Program-made: the position numbers and the translations under genes | Assembly (NCBI GenBank): GCA_030271555.1 | Contig: JARXKQ010000112.1 | Span: 1-5,197 of the forward strand | From: Chloroflexota bacterium | Lineage (GTDB): Bacteria > Chloroflexota > Limnocylindria > Limnocylindrales > CSP1-4 | Reading direction: 5' to 3' | DNA length: 5,197 nt | In this document: piece after piece, positions 1-5,197 of the stretch | Layout: each line of letters opens with the position of its first letter | Numbering within the stretch: the first letter of the stretch is position 1 | The notes under the pieces: model-generated | Told to the model about the DNA's origin: nothing | Databases searched by the model: none | Seen by the model: only the letters and a program-made list of their open reading frames with translations

Positions 1-851
1 TCATGCCATGGGTCTTCGTGGTGCCGGCGCTGCTGCTGCTGATTGGCTGGCTCGTGTACCCGACAGTCGTGACGATCTACGCGAGCTTCTTCGACAACGC
101 GGGCGCTTTCACGCTCGCGAACTGGGCCGGCCTGCTATCCAAGGACAGCCTGGGCATCCTGTTCAATAACGCCCTCTGGCTGGTAGTTGGCACTGGCGGC
201 GCGGTGATCCTGGGCCTGGTGATCGCCGCGCTGTTTGATCGCGTGCGCCTCGAAGCAATGGCCAAGACATTCGTCTTCCTGCCCCTCGCGATCTCGCTCG
301 TTGGGGCGTCGGTGATCTGGCGCTTTGTCTACACGAGATCATTCACGCCCGGCCAAGCGCAGTACGGATTGCTGAATGCAGTCTGGACCGGGCTCGGCCA
401 GAAGCCGATCGACTGGCTCCGCATGGATGACTTCCACGTCAACACGTTCCTGATGATCGTGATCTTCATCTGGCTCCAGACGGGATTCGCGATGGTCGTC
501 CTCTCGGCGGCCATCAAGGGCGTGTCCGCTGAGGTGCTCGAAGCAGCCCGGCTCGACGGCGCAAGTGAGCGCCAGATCTTCTTCCGGGTGATCGTGCCCA
601 TCATCAAGGGCTCGATCCTGGCGGTGATCACGACGATCGCGATCGCCGACCTCAAGATCTTCGACATCGTCTTCGTCATGACCGGTGGGCGATTCGACAC
701 GAACGTGGTCGCCAATCAGATGTTCATCGAGGCGTTCCAGTTCGCCAACGACGGCCGGGCCGCCGCACTGGCAACGGTGCTCTTCATTGCCGTCCTGCCG
801 GTCATGTACATCAACCTGCGCGGGCTGCGCGAGCAAGGAGTGGGCCGATGA
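1..851 (+). CDS. CUT1-family sugar ABC transporter permease, MalF-type (5' partial)
   Basis: This is one of two inner-membrane subunits of a carbohydrate ABC importer; with its partner it forms the channel for a sugar delivered by a solute-binding protein. Residues are counted from the ATG at position 3. Six hydrophobic segments are visible, at about 2-27, 50-76, 88-110, 147-170, 199-230 and 253-273. The cytoplasmic EAA loop that docks on the ATPase is intact: E180-A-A, G186 and P199, in the usual spacing. The ATG at 3 lies almost at the first membrane helix and only two bases precede it. MalF-type proteins normally have a short basic cytoplasmic tail first, so the real start is probably upstream and the N-terminus is cut off by the window. 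The stop overlaps the next start as ATGA, which indicates co-transcription and coupled translation. The exact sugar cannot be read from the permease; the downstream genes point to an amino-sugar oligosaccharide. Confidence 0.93.
   Translation, partial: MPWVFVVPALLLLIGWLVYPTVVTIYASFFDNAGAFTLANWAGLLSKDSLGILFNNALWLVVGTGGAVILGLVIAALFDRVRLEAMAKTFVFLPLAISLVGASVIWRFVYTRSFTPGQAQYGLLNAVWTGLGQKPIDWLRMDDFHVNTFLMIVIFIWLQTGFAMVVLSAAIKGVSAEVLEAARLDGASERQIFFRVIVPIIKGSILAVITTIAIADLKIFDIVFVMTGGRFDTNVVANQMFIEAFQFANDGRAAALATVLFIAVLPVMYINLRGLREQGVGR
835..840 (+). promoter_or_regulatory. Shine-Dalgarno site for the second permease
   Basis: AAGGAG lies 7 bases before the ATG at 848, inside the last codons of the first permease. 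It supports 848 as the true start. Confidence 0.75.
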
Positions 852-1747
852 CCGCGCCAACCAAGGCCGCACCACGAAGCGTCGGCCCCCGCACCGCATG
901 GGTTCCGGTACTGCTGCGGAGCCTGCCGGTCAAGGTCACGGTCATCGTGATCTGCGTGCTCTGGTCGGTCCCGACCTTTGGCCTGTTGGTGAGCTCGTTC
1001 CGGCCGGCCCAGGCGATTACCTCTACGGGCTGGTGGACGGCACTGCTCGACCCGCTCAAGGTGGGCCAATGGACGTTCGCCAACTACCAGCAGGTGCTGG
1101 GCGGCGAGGGCATCGGCGACTCCTTCATCAACAGCCTGATCGTGACTCTGCCCTCCACCGTCATCCCGATCACCATCGCCGCATTCGCCGCGTACGCGTT
1201 CGCCTGGATCAGGTTCCCAGGGCGCGGGATCCTGTTCGCAATCGTCGTCGGCCTGCTCGTCGTGCCCATCCAGATGTCGCTCGTACCGGTGCTCCAGGCA
1301 TACTCCAGCCTGGGCCTGAACGCCTCGTTCCTGGGCCTGTGGCTGGCGCACACCGCCTTTGGCCTGCCGCTCGCGATCTTCCTGCTCTACAACTACATCA
1401 GCCAGCTGCCGCGCGACCTGTTCGAGTCAGCCGCGATCGATGGCGCATCACACTTCCAGGCCTTCACCCAGATCGTCGTGCCGCTGTCGATCCCGGCGAT
1501 CGGTGCCTTCGCGATCTTCCAGTTCCTGTGGGTCTGGAATGACCTGTTGGTCGCCCTCGTATTCCTGGGCGTCAGCGAAGGTCAGCGGGTGCTGCCGGTT
1601 GCGCTGTACCAGCTGGTTGGCAGCCGCGGCGAGGCATGGCACGTCCTGACCGCGGGCGCGTTCGTCACCATGCTCGTGCCGCTGATCGTGTTCCTGCTGC
1701 TGCAGCGCGCATTCATCAGAGGGATCCTGGCCGGCTCAGTCAAATGA
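848..1747 (+). CDS. CUT1-family sugar ABC transporter permease, MalG-type
   Basis: This is the second channel-forming membrane subunit of the importer, 299 residues and full length for a MalG-type permease. Hydrophobic segments lie at about 28-50, 94-118, 123-145, 158-180, 210-240 and 267-290, with a cytoplasmic basic N-terminus (KAAPRSVGPR) ahead of the first. The EAA loop reads E193-S-A-A-I-D-G-A with P212 following in the expected spacing. The C-terminus ends in FIRGILAGSVK, close to the ending typical of MalG-family proteins. The start at 848 overlaps the stop of the first permease (ATGA) and has a good ribosome binding site. The stop (1745-1747) again overlaps the start of the next gene. 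No ATPase gene follows, so the ATPase is encoded upstream or elsewhere, possibly as a shared MsiK-type subunit (inference). Related importers include DasBC and NgcFG for chitobiose or GlcNAc, but the sequence alone does not prove that substrate. Confidence 0.95.
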   Translation: MTAPTKAAPRSVGPRTAWVPVLLRSLPVKVTVIVICVLWSVPTFGLLVSSFRPAQAITSTGWWTALLDPLKVGQWTFANYQQVLGGEGIGDSFINSLIVTLPSTVIPITIAAFAAYAFAWIRFPGRGILFAIVVGLLVVPIQMSLVPVLQAYSSLGLNASFLGLWLAHTAFGLPLAIFLLYNYISQLPRDLFESAAIDGASHFQAFTQIVVPLSIPAIGAFAIFQFLWVWNDLLVALVFLGVSEGQRVLPVALYQLVGSRGEAWHVLTAGAFVTMLVPLIVFLLLQRAFIRGILAGSVK

Positions 1748-3261
1748 GCGCGGAGCGACTCATGGTCGCTTTCGCAGGTACGGCACTTCCCGACGATCTT
1801 CGAGTCGCGCTCGCCGGTGACGCGTACGCCGGGGTGACGCTCTTCCGCCACTGGAATGTCGCGTCTGTCGAGCAGCTGCGCGAGCTGACCGGCGCTCTCC
1901 AGGGCGCCGCACGCGTCGGGCCGCTGCTCATCGCCACGGACCAGGAGGGCGGCCAGCTCAACGCGCTGGGCGACGGGCCAACGCCGTTCGCCGGCGCCAT
2001 GGCGTTGGGCGCGGTCGCGGACGAAGACCTGGCGGAGCGCGTCGGCGCGGCGACCGGGCGCGAGCTGCGGGCCCTGGGCGTGAATGTGAACTATGCGCCG
2101 GTGTGCGACCTCGCCACAAACCCACGCAATCCGGCGCTCGGCATCCGTTGCTTTGGCGATGATCCCCAGGCCGTGGGGCGCCTCGCGGCGGCAACGGTGC
2201 GCGGACTTCAAAGCGCGGGCGTGGCGGCAACGGTCAAGCACTTTCCCGGCCTGGGCGACGCCCCGGTCGACACGCACCACGATCTCGCGGTCGTGGGCAC
2301 CAGCCGGGACCAGCTGGAGTCGCGCGAGCTGGTGCCCTTCCGTGCCGCGATCGCCGCTGGCGCGCGGTTGGCCATGGCCGGCCACATCGCGGTGCCGGCG
2401 CTCACTGGCGATGCGAGTGTGCCGGCGAGCCTGTCACCGGCCGCACTCCGCGGCGTGCTGCGCGAGGAGCTGGGTTTCGACGGCCTGACCATCACCGACG
2501 CGCTCGACATGGCCGGCGTGCGCGCCATAGGCGACGCCGATCCCCTGGCAGCGGCGCTCGCGGCCGGTGAGGATCTGCTGCTGGGCACGCCGGTTCTGCC
2601 GCTCGTCGGTCATGCGCTGAGAGCGGACGATGACCAGGCACCGACTCTCCGCCTGGCTGCCCTCCGGCGCTGGCTGAGAGCCTTCGACCAGCCCGACCCA
2701 GGGGTAGTCGGTAGTGCGGAACACCGAGCCCTGGCAGACGAGCTTGCGCGGCGATCGATAACGCTGGTGTGCGACGATGCGGGCCTGCTGCCGCTGCGTC
2801 TTTCTGCGGAGCAGCGCGTCCTGGTGATCCAGCCGAAGCCCAACGACCTGACCCCGGCCGACACCACCTCGACCGTGCCCGCCGTCCTGGCGGCGGCCAT
2901 CAGGCGCCGCCACGGCGCGACCGATAGCGCGTTGATGAGCGTCGAGCCAGACGCGACGGAGATCGCCGTACTGCGCACGCAGGCGGCCCGGGCCGACGTG
3001 GTGATCCTGGGCACGGACGCGGCCCATCTGCGGCCCGGACAGGCAGAGCTGGCGCGCTCGATCCTGGCACTGGGTGTGCCGTGCGTGACCGTCGCACTGC
3101 GCACGCCGTGGGACATCACGGCCTATCCGGAGTCGGCCAGCCACGTTTGCGCCTACGGCATCCTCGCGCCGACCATCGAGGCGCTGGCCGCCGCGCTGTT
3201 CGGGGAGCAGCCGTTCTGGGGCAACCTGCCGGTCGCGCTGCAGCAGGCAGTGAGGAGCTGA
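1744..3261 (+). CDS. Glycoside hydrolase family 3 beta-N-acetylhexosaminidase (NagZ-like, two-domain)
   Basis: This enzyme removes terminal beta-linked GlcNAc from imported oligosaccharides, chitin-derived or peptidoglycan-derived. From the ATG at 1744 it has 505 residues: a TIM-barrel GH3 domain (about 1-310) and a C-terminal alpha/beta domain (about 330-500), the layout of Bacillus-type NagZ rather than the shorter single-domain E. coli enzyme. Visible family residues are D66-Q-E-G-G, R135 in the GIRCFG stretch, K165-H166-F-P-G, the D176-T-H178 acid/base dyad special to NagZ-type GH3 enzymes, and the nucleophile D252 in ITDALDM. No signal peptide is seen, so it should act in the cytoplasm after uptake. 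The frame is open back to an ATG at 1636, but those 36 extra residues are arginine-rich and lie inside the permease gene. The start at 1744 overlaps the permease stop (ATGA). An ATG at 1762 is an alternative with a better ribosome binding site (499 residues). Confidence 0.93.
   Translation: MSAERLMVAFAGTALPDDLRVALAGDAYAGVTLFRHWNVASVEQLRELTGALQGAARVGPLLIATDQEGGQLNALGDGPTPFAGAMALGAVADEDLAERVGAATGRELRALGVNVNYAPVCDLATNPRNPALGIRCFGDDPQAVGRLAAATVRGLQSAGVAATVKHFPGLGDAPVDTHHDLAVVGTSRDQLESRELVPFRAAIAAGARLAMAGHIAVPALTGDASVPASLSPAALRGVLREELGFDGLTITDALDMAGVRAIGDADPLAAALAAGEDLLLGTPVLPLVGHALRADDDQAPTLRLAALRRWLRAFDQPDPGVVGSAEHRALADELARRSITLVCDDAGLLPLRLSAEQRVLVIQPKPNDLTPADTTSTVPAVLAAAIRRRHGATDSALMSVEPDATEIAVLRTQAARADVVILGTDAAHLRPGQAELARSILALGVPCVTVALRTPWDITAYPESASHVCAYGILAPTIEALAAALFGEQPFWGNLPVALQQAVRS
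1751..1755 (+). promoter_or_regulatory. Possible Shine-Dalgarno site favouring an internal GH3 start
   Basis: CGGAG sits 6 bases before the in-frame ATG at 1762. The ATG at 1744 has no clear Shine-Dalgarno sequence and would rely on coupling to the upstream stop. The hydrophobic first strand (LMVAFAG) begins at about residue 6 of the longer form, so the two starts differ only in a few residues before the fold. Confidence 0.4.
3253..3257 (+). promoter_or_regulatory. Shine-Dalgarno site for the SIS-domain gene
   Basis: AGGAG lies 7 bases before the ATG at 3265, within the last codons of the GH3 gene. It supports the chosen start and independent ribosome loading on this last gene of the operon. 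Confidence 0.75.
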
Positions 3262-3264
3262 GAC

Positions 3265-4302
3265 ATGGCGTTGCACGACGAGATCCTCGAACAGCCCGCG
3301 GCACTGGCTCGCCTGCTCGATGCGGCACCCGGCGCATTCGCCGACCTGCGCGCCGCGTTGCGAGAACGGCGGCCGCGCTTTGCCCTGATCGCCGCGCGCG
3401 GCACGTCCGACAACGCGGCGCTCTACGCGCAGTACCTGTTCGCGGTGCGCAACTCGCTCGCGGTGGCGCTGGCCGCGCCGTCCACGATCACTCTCTACGG
3501 CGCCAGGCCGGATATGCGCGACGCGCTGGTGATCGGCATCTCCCAGTCGGGTCGATCGCCGGACATCGTCGCGGTCCTCGACGAGGCGCGCGGCCAGGGT
3601 GCGCTCACCGTCGCGCTCGTAAACGACTCGAACTCGCCGCTCGCCGCGGCCGCGGATCACGTGGTCGACCTGCAGGCAGGACCCGAGCGCGCCACCGCGG
3701 CCACCAAGAGCTACACGACCGAGCTGCTGGCGGTGGCGTTGCTGTCGACCGCACTTGACCCCGCGAACGAGCAGGAGCTGACGGATTTCGCCCGCCTGCC
3801 GGAGCTTGCCGCGGCGGCGCTACAAACAGAAGACGCGGCGCGGGACATCGCGCGCGGCCACGCGGCGCGGACGCACGGGGTTGTGCTGGGCCGCGGCTAC
3901 GCCTACGCCACCGCGCGCGAGTGGTCACTCAAGCTGCAGGAGCTCGCGCAGCTGCTGGTGCAGCCCTACTCCACCGCCGACTTCGAGCATGGCCCACTGG
4001 CCCTCGCCGAACCGGGCTTTGCCGTGCTCGCGGTGGCACCATCCGGCGTGGCACTCGAAGGCCAGCTCGAGGTCCTGGAGCGGCTGCGAGCCGAGTTCGG
4101 GGCGAGCGTGCTGGTGATCTCGGATGCCGACGCGGCGCTCAGCATTGACGCGGGGCTGCGCCTCCCGGCTGACGTGCCCGACTGGCTGTCACCGGTGATC
4201 GAGATCATCCCCGGCCAGCTGTACGCGTACCACCTGACCCTGGCGCGTGAGCTCGACCCTGACCGGCCGCGGATCATCGCCAAGGTGACCGAAACCCTTT
4301 AG
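3265..4302 (+). CDS. SIS-domain sugar isomerase, probable glucosamine-6-phosphate deaminase (NagB-II / GlmS isomerase-like)
   Basis: This 345-residue cytoplasmic protein has two SIS domains and matches the isomerase half of GlmS without the glutaminase domain. The most likely reaction is glucosamine-6-phosphate to fructose-6-phosphate plus ammonia. The N-terminus carries the family motif EILEQP (6-11). Phosphosugar-binding stretches are R45-G-T-S48, S93-Q-S-G96 and T147-K-S-Y-T-T. In the second SIS domain E219, K223, E226 and H242 fall at exactly the spacing of E481, K485, E488 and H504 of E. coli GlmS. The C-terminal RPRIIAK ends in K340, matching GlmS K603. The start follows the GH3 stop by 3 bases and has a good ribosome binding site. 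As last gene of an amino-sugar operon it fits a catabolic role. A related deaminase acting on galactosamine-6-phosphate (AgaS-like) or another amino sugar phosphate cannot be excluded. GlmS-type synthesis is unlikely without a glutaminase domain. Confidence 0.9.
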   Translation: MALHDEILEQPAALARLLDAAPGAFADLRAALRERRPRFALIAARGTSDNAALYAQYLFAVRNSLAVALAAPSTITLYGARPDMRDALVIGISQSGRSPDIVAVLDEARGQGALTVALVNDSNSPLAAAADHVVDLQAGPERATAATKSYTTELLAVALLSTALDPANEQELTDFARLPELAAAALQTEDAARDIARGHAARTHGVVLGRGYAYATAREWSLKLQELAQLLVQPYSTADFEHGPLALAEPGFAVLAVAPSGVALEGQLEVLERLRAEFGASVLVISDADAALSIDAGLRLPADVPDWLSPVIEIIPGQLYAYHLTLARELDPDRPRIIAKVTETL

Positions 4303-4321
4303 GACCCAATAATGAATCAGA

Positions 4322-4352
4322 AGACCCACACTCCGGGAACGAGCGTGGGTCT
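4322..4352. terminator. Candidate operon terminator hairpin (no U-tract)
   Basis: Arms AGACCCACACTC (4322-4333) and GAGCGTGGGTCT (4341-4352) pair over 12 positions with a single A-C mismatch and a 7-base loop. It begins 20 bases after the stop of the SIS gene and lies between convergent genes. No run of T follows on the + strand. On the - strand the sequence after the hairpin (CTGATTCATTATT) is only modestly T-rich. It may stop transcription from one or both sides or protect the 3' end of the mRNA; the role is inferred from position and shape. Confidence 0.55.
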
Positions 4353-4380
4353 CCGCTGTGACGGTGAGATCCGGGCGGGC

Positions 4381-4396
4381 GGACGTGCACACGTCC
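4381..4396. repeat. Perfect 7-bp inverted repeat, operator-like palindrome
   Basis: GGACGTG and CACGTCC flank a two-base CA centre. The near-zero spacer is more typical of a dimeric protein-binding site than of a transcript hairpin. No promoter or divergent gene is evident nearby, so a function is not supported beyond the symmetry itself. Confidence 0.3.
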
Positions 4397-4551
4397 TGCG
4401 CCAGGCCCAGTTCACGCTTTGTAGCCGGCCCTCGTGTCGCTGCTGATGTTGCCCGCGCGGGGCTGCGAATCGAGGTTGCTCACGCCGGCGGCTTGATCCG
4501 CGGTGATCGGCAGGACGCGCGACGATGCTCCGTCAGCAGTCCTCCGATATT

Positions 4552-4566
4552 GCCGCAATTTGCGGC
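4552..4566. repeat. Short inverted repeat downstream of the minus-strand gene
   Basis: GCCGCAA and TTGCGGC flank a single T. As RNA this would fold into a 5-bp GC stem with an AATTT-type loop. It lies about 65 bases past the stop of the minus-strand gene and is followed on that strand by AATAT, so it could be a weak terminator for that gene. It is small enough to be chance in GC-rich DNA. Confidence 0.25.
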
Positions 4567-4631
4567 GGTTGCGGTCGTTCGTCACGCTCGCACCTCGCTA
4601 GGAACCCATGGTACTCCCGCCTGCAAGCGTT

Positions 4632-5197
4632 TCAAGGCACCTGGTAGACGCGCACGTCGTCCACGGCGGCTTCAACCAGGCTGTCCCCGGCGCAGTCGCA
4701 CGCCTCGAATGTCAGCCGCACGTTCTGGCCCGCATAGGCATCGAGCGGCACCGTCACCAGCTGCCAGGCCGCGTTGCGTTCGCTCGCGCTGCCGCTCGCG
4801 CGCCACACCTCGGCGCCGTCGACGAGCAGTCGCAGGTAGTCGGCCGATGTCGCGTTGGCGCCGTGCGCGAACGTGTAGCGAAATTGGACTCGCCAGCCGC
4901 TCGAGCTGGGTGCGCCCAGGCCGAACTGGGGCGACCGCACTGAGGTCATTCCGTCGAGGTCGGCCGTTGCGCTGGCCCCGCGTGCTGCGCCCGTGACGAG
5001 CGCGTAGCGCGCGCTGTAGCCATAGGCGCGCTGCTTCTGGCCCGCGCTCGTGCTGTTCTTCTGTGGAATCGCGCGTTGCCACGCCCCGCCTGTGGCGCTG
5101 TCGCTGTTGCCCGGGTCGACCTGCCAACCGCGCGCCGCCTCAAAGTCGTCGTCGATCGGCCCGCAGTGCGTGTCGTCGAGCCCGGCCGCGCGGTACG
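4632..5197 (-). CDS. C-terminal jelly-roll domain of a probable secreted hydrolase (5' partial)
   Basis: The frame is open from the window edge to the stop at 4632-4634, giving about 187 residues of the C-terminus of a longer protein. An internal methionine at 4947-4949 is not a credible start because the domain is already under way before it. The visible order is an acidic entry (GPIDDDFEAARGWQVDPG), a GNSDSATGGAWQRAIPQ stretch, ALVTGAARG, a DLDGMTSVRSPQF strand, FRYTFAHGANATSADYLRL, a WQLVTVPLDAYAGQNVRL strand, and a terminal SLVEAAVDDVRVYQ. From memory this order fits the beta-sandwich domain at the C-terminus of secreted bacterial peptidases, especially M14 zinc carboxypeptidases; it probably binds calcium or a surface ligand. 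The catalytic domain and signal peptide lie outside the window, so the enzyme class is unproven. An unusual C-D-C pair (4692-4700) sits just before the last strand. The gene converges on the amino-sugar operon and belongs to a separate transcript. Confidence 0.75.
   Translation of the reverse strand, partial: YRAAGLDDTHCGPIDDDFEAARGWQVDPGNSDSATGGAWQRAIPQKNSTSAGQKQRAYGYSARYALVTGAARGASATADLDGMTSVRSPQFGLGAPSSSGWRVQFRYTFAHGANATSADYLRLLVDGAEVWRASGSASERNAAWQLVTVPLDAYAGQNVRLTFEACDCAGDSLVEAAVDDVRVYQVP

Larger units (their letters stand above)
4303..4631. other. Intergenic region between convergent genes
   Basis: This 329-base stretch separates the end of the amino-sugar operon from the end of the minus-strand gene. 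It opens with a short AT-rich patch (about 4305-4322), then holds the candidate terminator hairpin and two short inverted repeats listed separately. Reading both strands I see no tRNA, no recognisable structured RNA and no convincing gene. A + strand frame running from 4358 through the gap is arginine- and proline-rich and continues antisense into the next gene, so it looks spurious. Confidence 0.7.

Noticed and set aside
685..1542. Alternative + strand frame overlapping both permeases (285 codons)
   Set aside because: It is a frame-shifted shadow: Arg/Pro-rich, no membrane segments, and it conflicts with two permeases that carry intact EAA loops.
2434..3660. Long open frame (408 codons) on the minus strand across the GH3 and SIS genes
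   Set aside because: It is antisense to two well-supported enzymes, is rich in Arg, Gln, Asp and Val in the pattern expected of a GC-rich shadow frame, and shows no recognisable domain.
4312..4446. A 44-codon + strand ORF right after the operon, with a weak AGGA 7 bases before its ATG and a cysteine-rich end (CSRPSCRC)
   Set aside because: The terminator-like hairpin lies inside it, the ribosome site is weak and no family resemblance is visible. Short frames of this size are expected by chance.
4303..4631. Possible tRNA or structured ncRNA in the intergenic gap
   Set aside because: I found no cloverleaf with a T-loop consensus and no riboswitch-like conserved core; only short separate inverted repeats are present.
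4358..4996. GTG-started + strand frame of 212 codons spanning the gap and the minus-strand gene
   Set aside because: Composition is dominated by Arg, Ala and Pro, and it runs antisense through a frame with clear domain motifs on the other strand.

Overview
The window is high-GC bacterial DNA with tightly packed genes. It holds the 3' part of a sugar uptake and amino-sugar breakdown operon on the + strand, facing the 3' end of an unrelated secreted-protein gene on the - strand. The GC-rich codons, CUT1-type sugar importer, cytoplasmic two-domain GH3 hexosaminidase and secreted jelly-roll protein would suit a Chloroflexota or actinobacterial-type organism. That placement is inference only; no rRNA or other phylogenetic marker is present.

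Positions 1-4302 (+ strand) carry four genes with almost no space between them. They are a MalF-type permease (cut at the left edge), a MalG-type permease (ATGA overlap with the first), a GH3 beta-N-acetylhexosaminidase of the NagZ type (a second ATGA overlap), and a SIS-domain protein resembling the isomerase half of GlmS, most likely a glucosamine-6-phosphate deaminase of the NagB-II type. The inferred pathway is that the importer brings in a GlcNAc-containing oligosaccharide (chitooligosaccharide or peptidoglycan fragment). The GH3 enzyme then releases GlcNAc in the cytoplasm. After phosphorylation and deacetylation by enzymes not encoded here, the SIS enzyme would turn glucosamine-6-phosphate into fructose-6-phosphate. 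The solute-binding protein, the ATPase, NagA and a kinase are all absent from the window. The operon promoter also lies upstream of it.

Positions 4303-4631 form a 329-base gap between convergent genes. It contains an imperfect 12-bp hairpin just after the operon, which is a candidate terminator without a U-tract, and two short perfect inverted repeats. I see no convincing gene there.

Positions 4632-5197 (- strand) hold the last 187 or so codons of a longer gene whose frame stays open to the window edge. The visible part is a jelly-roll (beta-sandwich) domain of the kind found at the C-terminus of secreted bacterial metallopeptidases such as M14 zinc carboxypeptidases. The catalytic part is outside the window.

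I found no mobile element, CRISPR array, RNA gene or clearly novel system. The interest lies mainly in the composition of the amino-sugar operon and the cysteine-bearing jelly-roll protein.
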